The notes under the pieces are model-generated. The model searched no databases. It saw only the letters and a list, made by a program, of their open reading frames with translations, and was not told the origin of the DNA. A program made the translations under genes and the position numbers. Positions 24,401 through 35,364 of a stretch of DNA of 64,000 bases are shown in pieces (the first letter of the stretch is position 1; every line of letters begins with the position of its first letter). This DNA comes from Crossaster papposus (lineage: Eukaryota; Echinodermata; Asteroidea; Velatida; Solasteridae), in NCBI GenBank assembly GCA_037893245.1, contig JBAIAA010000454.1, positions 186,001-250,000 of the forward strand. The letters are read 5' to 3'.

Positions 24401-24948
24401 AAAAGCATTTATATTTGGACAAAGGGAGAATGTTCCATAATTTATTGTCAACCGAATGGGGAAAAAAAAAAAAAACATTTTTCCAATTGCATGTAGTTTT
24501 TGAAAGTTTGTTGTACTTGTCGGAAAGAATTCCATATCTCACCGCCACCTTAGACCTTCTGTAAAGTCTACGGGCCATGACAGAAAATGTCCAAGTATTT
24601 TTTTATACAAACTTGAAATTGTCTCACTCCTCATTTGGCGTTTCTTCAGATTTACACTTCTTGGTAGTTGTCAAGTAATATTAAGGACAACAAAGTGGCA
24701 GTGAGATATGGAATTCTTTCCGTAATTGTTAGCTGTAGTGTTTCAAGTATACTTCCTTTCACTAGTGCAAATGTTGTTTTATACATTTGCATACACTCCA
24801 AGGCTGGAGCACTAGACCAATGCAAACTGTAGAGGGCAGTATGCAAGGAAATTGACCAATTTAGGTGTGGTATTGAGCTGGTAGTGTGTCTGTTTGTACT
24901 ATGGTACTGAGGGGTGCACAAGACAGAAATGGTGTGGTATTGAAAGGG
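21492..24948 (+). mobile_element. piggyBac-superfamily DNA transposon, structurally complete
   Basis: It is 3457 bp, flanked by TTAA at 21488-21491 and 24949-24952, with 8-bp perfect terminal inverted repeats CCCTTTCA / TGAAAGGG. Just inside the left end is a repeated palindromic element built on CCAAATTGGCAC / GTGCCAATTTGGCAC (about 21512-21565), a plausible transposase-binding region. The 3' untranslated part holds two further inverted repeats: CTGATTCAATGTTGG / CCAACATTGAATCAG (about 24327-24385) and GGAAAGAATTCCATATCTCA with its complement (about 24520 and 24700). It also has homopolymer G/C and A runs. It contains one spliced transposase gene. Confidence 0.93.
21772..24059 (+). CDS. piggyBac transposase (PGBD4-like, 2 exons)
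   Basis: Exons are 21772-22021 and 22573-24059 (donor G|GTAGGC, acceptor CACAG), giving 578 residues, close to the usual length. The N-terminus is acidic (EDEELLHELLADSDSE). The DDE_Tnp_1_7 core spans about residues 90-460, with catalytic Asp candidates D241 (SPDETMIKFKG), D334 (FADNWYTS) and D445 (HMGGTD). The Asp normally found three residues after the third one is Gly448 (TDLAGQQ). The C-terminus is a cysteine/histidine-rich zinc module from about residue 543 (CIVC, CKQC, CVIGC, H). It cuts and pastes DNA at TTAA in the nucleus. The frame is uninterrupted. An alternative start is the ATG at 21802. The 551-bp intron contains a 30-base poly-C tract. Confidence 0.95.
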
Positions 24949-24952
24949 TTAA

Positions 24953-26403
24953 AAGGCCTTGATCCTTATGCAAGGCCTTTTTTTTAGAAATCCCACTAGA
25001 CTATTAGAGTGACATAACCGTTCCTCCCTATCATCAACATTCAATAATAAATTCACCACATATTTCAGATTCAGGGTACGCTGGCAACATATTTCCCCTG
25101 GCATGAAAATATTAACTTGGTACGGCCTAATTACTAAATGCCTGTCTAAACAATTCAATATGATTACTTACTGTTTACTCTAAATTCTGCCTCCACGCTC
25201 TAGCCAATCGTAATCAGTAAACATGGATTTCCATCAAGGATTCCCGGAAAATCACAAATTATGTCGTGTGCACGAGATAATTTGTGTTTTTAATGTCCCT
25301 TCAGGGGCTCCGTACTTTCTGGACTCCCGAAAAAAATTAATTCGACGCCCCCCAAAAAAATGCGACGCCCCCCCAAAAAAAATCCCCCCCCAAAAATGCG
25401 ACACCTAAAAAAAAAAACGCATAACAAAATTAATAAATACAAAAAAAAAAAATGCGACGCCGACATAAAAAAAAGGGACGCCGAAAAAAATTAATGCGAC
25501 GCCGAAAAAAAAAAAATACGACGCCTAAAAAAAAAATAAAAAAACAAAAAAAATAAAAAAAAAATAAAAAAAAATGTAAAAAAATAAAAAATTACACTAA
25601 AAAAAAAAAAAGTCACACTAAAAAAAAAAAAAAGTCTTACAAAAAAACAACAAAAATTATTTAAAAATAAAAAAAAAAAAAAAAAAAATTTTTTTTAAAA
25701 TGTAGTTGCATTATCAAAACAGGAATATTTAACTGAATAAAAAACACATTGTTTTTTCGATGAAATTTTGTATTTCCCAACAAATCAAATGTTGGCCAAT
25801 TTACCTTAAAATGCTAGTCTAACCCCTTACATTTATTAATTTGTGTCAAATTGTAATTAATATGCTAGGCTAACACCTTATATTTAAATAAAACCCAAGG
25901 CTAACCCCTCCTAATTGGTTAATTTCCACAATTGTTTTTCCACATTTTAATTTATATATTTGCTAACACCTTACAATTTAATTTGCAGTACGGCATACAC
26001 TGCCACCCTATACTCCTAAACGTCGCGAGGCAGCGCTGTCTGTGTGATTGTGTGTTGTTTCCTATGGGTACATAACACTAATTCACTGTGAATTACTGCG
26101 CAATCTCATTAATATTTTGTGTTCCTTCAGATAATTTTGAATATGTGGTCCCTAAAGCCTATAAGTATAGGACTGATTATAAAAATATTTGTGGAGATCA
26201 ATTTTGTGGCTTTTGTCTTCCAACTCGGGGGAACAACGTGTGGGTCTATCCGACAGAATCGCTTTGTTTTTGTGTGTTTTGTTTATCAATCAGTTTTCCA
26301 TTTCTCGCTTTCGCATTCTTTGGTGGGACCTGGGGCTCGTTTTCTGGAGAAGCAACTAAAAAGCCACACTTGTAAAAACTGTATTTAGCAGAAAAAACAT
26401 ATG
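24953..26403. other. AT-rich spacer with a degenerate A-rich repeat
   Basis: No gene is seen. From about 25330 to 25690 a decaying minisatellite of GCGACGCC separated by A-runs passes into pure A-rich low-complexity sequence. Around 25800-25990 the phrase CTAACCCCTTACA recurs several times in AT-rich sequence. Confidence 0.6.
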
Positions 26404-26754
26404 GTGGCCCTGGAGGGACTACGCAGATCGTGAATATTGACGTCAATATTCACGACTTTGGGGGCAAGTCGTGAAATTTGGCGTCAATATTGACGTCAAT
26501 ATTCACGACTTTCGGGGCAAGTCGTGAATTTTGTCGCAAATATTGACGTCAATATTCGCGACTTTTACGAAAAGTCGTGAAATTTGACGCGAATATCGAC
26601 GTCAAATTTGACGTCGATATTCGCGATTTTTGGGGAAAATCGTGAAATTTGACGTCAATATTGACGTCAATATTCGCGACTTTGGGGAAACTCATGAAAT
26701 TTGTCGCATATATTGACGTCAATATTCACGATATGCGTGTCCATCCAGGGCCAC
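26404..26754. mobile_element. MITE built of TGACGTCA-centred palindromes
   Basis: Its termini are GTGGCCCTGGA and TCCAGGGCCAC (11-bp perfect TIR). The interior is a run of AATATTGACGTCAATATT-type palindromes alternating with GTCGTGAA / TTCACGAC. One palindrome is 26 bp long and centred on the cAMP-response-element core TGACGTCA. Confidence 0.8.
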
Positions 26755-27969
26755 CACAAAAACACGTTGAAAGTGAAACGCAAACGGAATCAAAACTGCA
26801 ACTGAACCAGCGGCCGTTTTTACCAATGTTAAGATCAATTTTAGGAAGACTAAGTCCTCCTAGATTGAAATAGATTCAATGCAAGTTAGAATGAGTTAGT
26901 CTTCCTAAGATTGGCTTAGTCGGTTCCACGTGATAAGTCTAGTTTTCACATCGACGTAAAGAAACGCAAAGTGAAATGCATACAGGACCCAAACTACAAC
27001 GCAAACTTGCCTCGCAGGCGATCGGCAAAGTTGAACCTGGTTTGCCGACGGTTCCGCGTACTGTCTGCGCGCAGCATACGTATATAGCTTAATAGTCCAG
27101 GCAATCTACCCAGTTTGGCCATTCAAAACGGAAAAAATTGCAACAGAATTTATTTGGACACAGATGTCAGCTATGAAGTGTTCTGAATAAAATATCAAAA
27201 GTCATAAGAAATTAGTGTTGCGGAAATGTGTTAAATTTTCAAAAATCCAAGATGGCCGCCATAAATTTGTAATGTATCATATCTCTGCTATCAGAAGAGA
27301 TATTTGAATGATTTAAAATTCTATTATATAGTCTTTGGACACAAGAAATCGTTTGGAATAGGTTAAAACTTGATTGAATGCAATGCTCATGGATAAAAGC
27401 CAATATGGGCGCCTAAAATACATAGTTATCACATATTTGCATTGATATACAACATATTTAATTGATGCCAATGCATGTACGTATGTTTCAAGTATTACAG
27501 ACACAAACGTATTCACTATAGCAAACTTTAATAACATACACATCAATATTCATTCTACCTATCAACAGTATAACGATAAGGGCAGGTGACACCACATAAT
27601 ACTATTGTAACTACACTGATTGTGTTTATTGGGAAGTAGCGTAATCATACATGTTGCTTACGTTTTTTTTAATTATTAGAACGATTCTCGGTCACATGGG
27701 AAGGACATTAAAGTGAAGGACGTGTAATACTGGGTTATGTGGAATTTTCTTTCTTTTTCTGGAGTGCTTTTGCAAGAAGGTAGCACAGAGAAACCGGTTT
27801 ATGCAGGCATACTTCAAGGAATGATCAGTTAATATTTAAATTTTTTTGGATCAATCCTAGAGTTAGCTGCCGTGAAATAGAACTTATTCTATATTGGATG
27901 GGGAGGGTGTTTATGGGAGTTGTCACAAGTCAGAACTTTTTCTCATCGTTTTCGTTATTTCTTTTTGGA

Positions 27970-28490
27970 GATGCTGAAGCAGTTCTGCTGCGTGAAGTAT
28001 CATTGGATTGTAGGTGTGTGGCTGGCCTGCAGAGATAAATCTGTATAATTATGATTTGCTGGTATGCCAGCAGTGTGGTTGCGTAACTATACTGCCCAGA
28101 GCGTAATTCTTAATTATTATTTGTTTTTCCTTAGTGATATACGCTTCATGGGAGGTCAGTTCAGGCCACATTTTTTTCGGCGAGATTGCGATCTGTATGA
28201 ATGGGGGGGGGGGGGGGGGGGGGGGGTGTTTCGTGTACAAGTTTCAAAAGAACCCCTCCGTGCTTTTCGTTATTTTTTAAGGTTCTGCTGACAAGTATCA
28301 TATGGATTGTATTTGTGACTGGTCTGCAGAGATAAATCTTTAATTGTACGTTATCTAGTGGGTATGCCAGAAAGTGGTCGTTTGACTGGCCTCTTCAGAG
28401 CGTAATTCTTAACTTTTTTTAAACTTTTTTGTGTAAGACACGCATCTGGGGAGTCAGTTCTAGCCACATTATCTCTGCTAGATGACAGTC
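27970..28490. repeat. Tandem duplication of about 300 bp downstream of the RT
   Basis: Blocks starting near 27986 and 28283 share CTGCAGAGATAAATCT, GGTATGCCAG, CAGAGCGTAATTCTTAA and a final CCACAT in the same order. A poly-G run (about 28202-28226) separates them. Because it follows the Penelope-like RT in its direction of transcription, it may be the repeated (pLTR-like) end typical of that class, but this is inference. Confidence 0.6.
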
Positions 28491-28800
28491 CAGGGTTGGA
28501 GTTCATGGACGGGCAAATACATCAAACGTCTGCAGGCCAATTGGGTTAGACATTCCCTAAAAGCAGGAGTTTCAAACCCTGTCTCTGGTTTTGGCGACGC
28601 GATGACTTTTTAGTTCACTCAGTGATTGATTATTACCGGTGATATAATATGCCGTTCCCTTTTCTTTCCTTTTTGGAAGGGGAGCAGGGCATATTGTCTG
28701 TGCTATGCACTTCATCAGTCACCATTCTTTTAGTTCACTTTCCTTTCCTTGTTTTGATTTGTGGGGGGGGGGGGGGGGGTCTTGACTTATTTATTTTGTT

Positions 28801-29769
28801 TTAGTCTTGAGATCCATTTCTTTGATCATTGTTTTGTTCTTCCAATAGGATTTGCAGATTCTCCTCATCAAGATTTTGTTCCTCTTGGTTGGATTGTGGA
28901 GATGCTTTAGTCCTAGATCGAACAAGTTCATCTTTTATGTTTTTGTGCCGTTTGTATGCCAGGATGGGTTGGGTATCAAATAGCCTATTTAGGTATTCGT
29001 TTTCACTAATCAAGGGCCAGTGTTTGAGGAAAGCCCGTTTGAGGGCTGGGTGCGCGACATGTGGGGAGTGTGGTAGGACGAACACCAGTGGGGTATTGTT
29101 TTTGTTTTTTTCACGCTTAGGGTCCGCGGGAGTCTTGCCTCGTTGAGAAAGGAGGGCTAGGTCTTCGTTTGTGTATCCGCGCTTTTGAAGTTTGTCTTTG
29201 AAGAATTCAACCCTCTCCTCAAAGTCTTTTAAATGGGTACATATACGTTTGTATCTGGTCACTTCGCCCTTGATTAATCCGCTAAATACCGACTTAGGGT
29301 GTGCTGAATCTCGAGCTAGGTACTGAAATGTATAAGTTTTTTGGGTAGCTACTCGAGTGTCCAATATCCCTTCATGTATGAATCGTTCGCCTTTGTAGAT
29401 AAAAAGGTCGAGAAAAGTGACGTGGCGGTGTGAGATCTCAGACGTGAACTTCAGCGTTGGATGAATTTTATTAAGTGATTGCACTAGGTCAGCAGCCTGC
29501 TTTTCATTTCCGTTAAAGATTATAAGAACATCGTCTCTATATCTCATGTAGCTCACAATTGAGTGATTGTGAGGGATAATGTTTTCTTGTTTGTATTTAA
29601 ATAGGGTTATGTCACAAATCTCCGGACTGCATTCGCTGTGCCCATGGCCACGCCAATTTTTGGTCTTCACATATGCAACACGTCTGTCTCGTTTAACTAT
29701 TGCCATCACGTTTCTTCTGTCAGCCTTGAACCGAAATAAGACATTCAATATATATTTAAGCAAATACAT
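28801..29769 (-). CDS. Penelope-like reverse transcriptase, C-terminal part
   Basis: An open frame of 322 codons. Residues about 92-100 carry the catalytic YRDD box (SYMRYRDDVLII), followed by HPTLKFTSEIS, FLDLFIYKG, a K-T-FQYLARDSAHP segment and a GEVTRYKRI segment. This order is characteristic of Penelope-type RTs. The N-terminal RT motifs and a GIY-YIG endonuclease are missing, so the element is 5'-truncated or has lost them; the C-terminal 100 residues are Gln/Asn/Glu-rich. The frame is undamaged, implying relatively recent insertion. It lies inverted within the long-TIR element. Confidence 0.75.
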   Translation of the reverse strand: MYLLKYILNVLFRFKADRRNVMAIVKRDRRVAYVKTKNWRGHGHSECSPEICDITLFKYKQENIIPHNHSIVSYMRYRDDVLIIFNGNEKQAADLVQSLNKIHPTLKFTSEISHRHVTFLDLFIYKGERFIHEGILDTRVATQKTYTFQYLARDSAHPKSVFSGLIKGEVTRYKRICTHLKDFEERVEFFKDKLQKRGYTNEDLALLSQRGKTPADPKREKNKNNTPLVFVLPHSPHVAHPALKRAFLKHWPLISENEYLNRLFDTQPILAYKRHKNIKDELVRSRTKASPQSNQEEQNLDEENLQILLEEQNNDQRNGSQD

Positions 29770-30221
29770 AGCACCAGATGTTGGGGTGATTCACATTTTT
29801 AGTATATTAAATAGGCCTACCTAAAGTAATAACATTGGTGATTGGTGAAGATTCACGTGCAAATGTATAATAACATTTTGATTTGTGGCGACCATATTAG
29901 ATTTTATCCATGACCATTACCTCCAATCAAGTCGTAACCTATTCCAAATGATTTATTTTGCCTAAAAAACATATAATAGAATTTCAAATAATTCAAATAT
30001 CTCTTCTGACAGCGAATATATGATACATTACATATTTATGGCGGCCATCTTGGATTTTTGCACATTTAACACATTTCCGCAACAGTAATTTCTTAGGACT
30101 TTTAATATGTTATTCAGGACACCTTATAGATGACCTCTGTGCCCAAATAAATTCTGTTGCATTTTTTTCCATTTCAAAAGTTAGTTTGCCTGGACTATAA
30201 CGTCGATATGGAAACTAGGCT

Positions 30222-33200
30222 TTAGTGACACCAGTCTGCGTAGTCGTATTGACAGGTGTGATAGAAAATCCAAGTTTGGGGCGAGTCATATATGCCCATG
30301 CCGATGAACCTGATAGGTGCGACAAGAGGTGGGGTAGCTGCCCACTCCAAGAACGCCTGCTGCTGGTATTTGCCTACCGCGAAGGTGCCTCGATTGTACC
30401 GCAGCCAGAAGCGACGAAACTCCGCTTGGTTCAAGATGTCAGGGATCGGCACACTATACGATTGAAGGCATTGCGTGCATGGTCGCATACTGACTCCTTC
30501 TCCTATTCCAAACACTGTAAATGCACAGCGGGGTGAAGAAAAAAACAGTTTGTGAGAAAAGCTTTCGAATTGTTTTTTAAATGTACGTATTTAAGCGGTT
30601 TTTATCGAATCCGGGTGCGATTTGTGGTTTTCAAAACGCCGAGTTCTCTCCGGTTCTTTTTACTTTTAGAACCACACAGCTCACTAAGAGAATTACCGTG
30701 GTGTTTTAAGGGATCGTATACGTTTCACTGGTAATTACTCCAAAAATTAATGACAATAAAAACTTACTTGGTAAGAAGTACAGCAGCTTTGGATAGTATA
30801 ATGCATTTTTAGAAACTTTTCACTTCGAAGTACTGCGGTTATGGAAAAAGATATCACTTTTTAGCCCCAAAAATTTGAATCTGAGAATCGTTACTGCAGT
30901 GACGTTTCTCAGACTGTGTATTCCAATGCAGATTATTCTTCCTGCGTGGACATAACCGCTCCAGATTTTCGGCAATATCTCGAAATCGCTACCACCTTTT
31001 GAAATGAAATTTTTACAGGTTAGTTTTATGGTATATATCTATAAATATATAGGATTGAAACAAACAATGGGTTCCAATTACGAAACGTGTACGATCCCTT
31101 TAATACCGCAAACTACATTATCATATTATGGATTTGGTTTGTTTAGCCGGGGTGGAGGGTTATTTTTATGCTAGATATCTAGATATCAAAATATCTCCCA
31201 AATGACCCAATGCATCACCCCCTCAAGTGGACGTACTCATATTCCATTTTTTGTTTCATCCCAATTTTAACCCGATACTACCAACTTACATAGGCTGACA
31301 CCAAGTACTGAACTTGTATGCGGAACAGTGATGCCATGGTGGCATTCGTGTATCAAATTACATGCAATAATCATAAATCAATTTAATCTTTGAAAATCAA
31401 TCAAAAATCAACCGTAAAAGATCGAAACTATTAGTTTGTGGGTTTCGATAGAACAATCCAGGGTTTTCATTTTCTTTCGCGTGCGTAAAATCACGTGACC
31501 CCTCCTTCTGGTCCAAACCGGAAGTGCCTTATAATTTGAAAGTGGAAAATGATGTAAACTTCCAACGATGTTAGTCATTGGCTAAGACGTATATTTTACG
31601 AATCAAATACCGGTGACGCCATAAAATGTTTATAGCGCCCTCAAGCAGCATATTGAAAAATGTTTAAAATTAATATATTATATGTTGATGTGTGTGACAA
31701 AGTTTGCTTGAATCACGTTATAACTATTGTATATAATTAGCTTCATGTTATGAACAAGTTGACGGGGAGAAAAATATGACGTCACTAGACCAAGTTAGAA
31801 TTAAAAAAAACCTGTTTTCCTTTACAAATTCCCAACAAAATTGCTTTTTGGGGGTTTTTTTGGGCAAAAACCGAACTTGGACATTCCCTGCGGCACCCTT
31901 GAAATGTCATCGTTTATGTTCTTGATTGCACGACACATATATGTATAATACGAGTACACGTACATTGTATTAAGCGTATACTGGCATTGTAAATACATGT
32001 CTACAGTGTATATTGTTATATTGAGCGTACTTACATAGTACGTACATACGTATTTATTTCATGGTAACGACGTCTACAAATAAAAGAGGACACAAATATA
32101 CCTACTAGGTGGGAAAACGAGGACACTTTGGAAAAATTAGGACAGTAATATTCTCGTAAAGGGGGTCTAGAGATAGCTTTGGCTTAGGGTATAATAAAAG
32201 GAAATGGACAGGAATACATTAGGGTGATGTTGAAAATGTTGGGCGAAAACATTTTCATGGTTTGAGTATATAGAGAGATTATCGTTAAGTACACAAACCT
32301 ATGGGCTGTCCTCACATTATATAGATTGACAAAAATATATGGAAAGATAGGACATTGGGTATCCATTTGTACGATGACCTGTGAAACCGATGAGTAATCA
32401 AATTGGGCCATGAGAAAGGGCGCCGCTAACGGCAGGTAAGTAAAGGGTGCACCACCCTAATTGAAAGGAGAATTTCTACGCGAGCTCATTTGCATGAAAT
32501 GTGCCCCCATAATTTCTTTTGAAAACGGATGCCGTTTGGTGAAAGAAATGGTGGGATTGTGTAAATATAGCATAGGATCAACTCCGTGGTTTTTGAGCTT
32601 CAATCTGAGGGCAGATTTGACAAAATTACGGTTGAAAAATGGGTCCTAATTGCCCTAGAAAAGAAATGGAAAGATAAAGACCAAGACAATAATCTAATTG
32701 TTGTTTGTGATGTCGGTGTGCATGAAACTTGGTCGTGAACATTGTTGATTTTACACTGTTTTCTAGCTTTGCATGATCGTTTGTATTGCTTCAGGAAAGT
32801 ATGTTACTCATAGCTTTTGTATTGCTTAAGAATTCATGTTAGTTTTGTGTAATTTCTTTTCTTACGCTACAGTTCACCGCGTGGATTAAAGAACACATGG
32901 AATCCAAGTTTTAACATTTGGCCGTGTCACTTCCTTTACCCGTGGTTGACACTCGCTGGCATAACCTTAGTTACCGCTACTTATAGCTACACTTTGCGCA
33001 GAAACCAGTACAGTGGCTGTGGTTTACGCTGTACACTTTGCCAATTCGTGACATCATTTTAAAATTTAACCTGAATTACCATGTCTATGCGGACGACACT
33101 CAGCTATACATCACGTTTAAATCTTCTCGAGAACATGCCAATGCCTCCATTGAAAGACTTGAGAAATGTATCCAAGAGATTCGCCACTGGACGCAACAGA

Positions 33201-34977
33201 ACTTCCTGAAGTTAAATGACGACAAGACAGAGTTCCTTTTATTTGGATCACGTCAACAATTATCAAAAGTTTCAGTGCCATACATTTCCATCGGTGATGC
33301 TCAGATAGCTCCCTCGTTGCAGGCACGGAACTTGGGTGTTATTTTTGATTCGTCAATGACACTTCAACCACACATCAACAACGTCATTCGTCTCTCAACA
33401 TTTCACATCAGGAACATCGGTAAAATACGCAAGTTTTTGGACAAGAGCGCTACAGAAAAAGTAATTCATGCATTTGTCACTTCTCGCCTTGACAACGGCA
33501 ATGCCCTTTTCTATGGTCTTCCGCATAACCAGATTGCTCGTCTCCAACGCCTCCAAAACACCGCAGCCCGCATGGTTACACTCTCTAAAAAATCCTGTTC
33601 CATCACCCCCATCCTGGAACAACTTCATTGGCTCCCTGTCTCTCAACGAATAATCTTCAAGCTTATGCTAATTGTCCACAAAGCACTCAATGGCAAGGCT
33701 CCCCATTACATCTCAGAACTTCTTCAAGTTTACACTCCATCAAGGAACCTACGATCCAGCAACATGCTTCTCCTCAAGGAATCCAAGTCACGACACTCGT
33801 GGGGCGACAGACGTTTTTCTGCAGCTGCACCACACATCTGGAACTCTTTACCGCTTAATCTTAGATCTTGTCTGTGTACAACAACATTCAAATCACTTCT
33901 CAAAACTTATCTCATGTCTCAGGTTTTCAAGAACTAATTTATTTGTTCCTCTCATTTGTTATTGTTTCTTTCAAGTTAAATATTACTTTGTTTGTTTTTT
34001 AGGGTCTCTGCGCCTTGAACACCCAGCAGGGTGGATATGTGCGCATTACAAATCTTATTATTATTATTATTATTATACAACTTGAACTCGTGTCTTGCAG
34101 ACAGTCACCATGATGACGTCATCATGAGTGACGTTACGTCATCTTAATTAAAGGTGCAAACAGGTTTATTCTTTTAAAAAAAAAGTCAACCGCGAAAGAC
34201 CGGAAATTGAAGTTTGTGACAATTGATAGAATAATCTAGGATCTTCATGTTTATCTCGTGTGCATAAAATCACATGGCCCTTCCTTCCGATCCAAACCGA
34301 AAGTGCCTCTAATTTGAAAGGGGAAAATGATGTGAGTCAATTGATCACCGCGGACATACGTCACAGGTCAGCGCGCCGAAGAAAACAATGCGCGCCGACA
34401 CTGCACTGAAGCATACAAGACTGCACGCGTGATTATTGTTTTCATCGGCGCGGTGTACGTATTATGACGCGTTATTGTGAAGGTTCCCGGATGTCCGCCC
34501 CGACCTATATCAATGGAAATCAATATAAAATCTACTGTAAAAGATCTGATTTTGATTTCTACAGGAATTTATATAATAATTCAGGGTGTTCAATTTTGTT
34601 AATTACCTGTAAAATGAACTGACGCTTCCTTCCGATCAAAACCAGTAGTGCCTTATATTTTGATGTGGAAAATGATGTGAACTTACTTTCAGCTATTTTA
34701 GTCTCTGCTAGGTGTTCTTTACAAACAAATTACCGGTGACGTCATACAATGTTATAGTGCCCCCTTGCGGCAGATTCGAAGTTGTTAAAATAAATATTAT
34801 GTTGATTCGTGTGGCAAAGTTTGCTAAAATCACTTTATAATTGATGTATATAATCAGCTTTATGCTAAGAACAAGTTAAGGCAAGAAAGGTTGATGACTT
34901 CAGCAGGCTGAAGGTTACAATGAAAAGACCTCCAAACCTTAAACAATTGCTGACAAATCTACCGCGAAAGTTATAAC

Positions 34978-35031
<54 letters not shown>

Positions 35032-35318
35032 ATAACGACCAATCCGGGGATAGGATGACCGGTCCATAGAAACGTACGGTAAAATTTACTTTTTTATTTG
35101 TAACCTAACCCGTTTTTACCTGAAGCTTTTGCCACAAAATTAAAAATCTATAGGGTAATGTACCGAAATCTATCGACATACTCAATAACATTTTAAAAAA
35201 TGAAATTTTATCGAGTACTTGGGTGTTCGGTCGACCACCAAACGGTCATCCTAACGTCGGTGGTCATCCCAATGTCGTAAACATACTGCAATCGGTCATC
35301 CCATCCGCGAAAAGGTAA

Positions 35319-35364
<46 letters not shown>

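Larger units (their letters stand above)
26937..30224. mobile_element. Long-TIR DNA element enclosing a Penelope-like RT
   Basis: About 450 bp on the left (CTAGTTTTCACATCGACGT at about 26939, then TAGTCCAGGCAA..., CCAAGATGGCCGCCATAAAT, GAAGAGATATTTGA) is mirrored on the right (29866-30224, ending TTGCCTGGACTA...ACGTCGATATGGAAACTAG). The left arm has about 110 bp inserted between ATCGACGT and TAGTCCAGG. No DDE transposase is visible inside. The interior holds the tandem duplication and the RT. The right end begins directly at the stop codon of the Methyltransf_FA gene. Confidence 0.65.
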
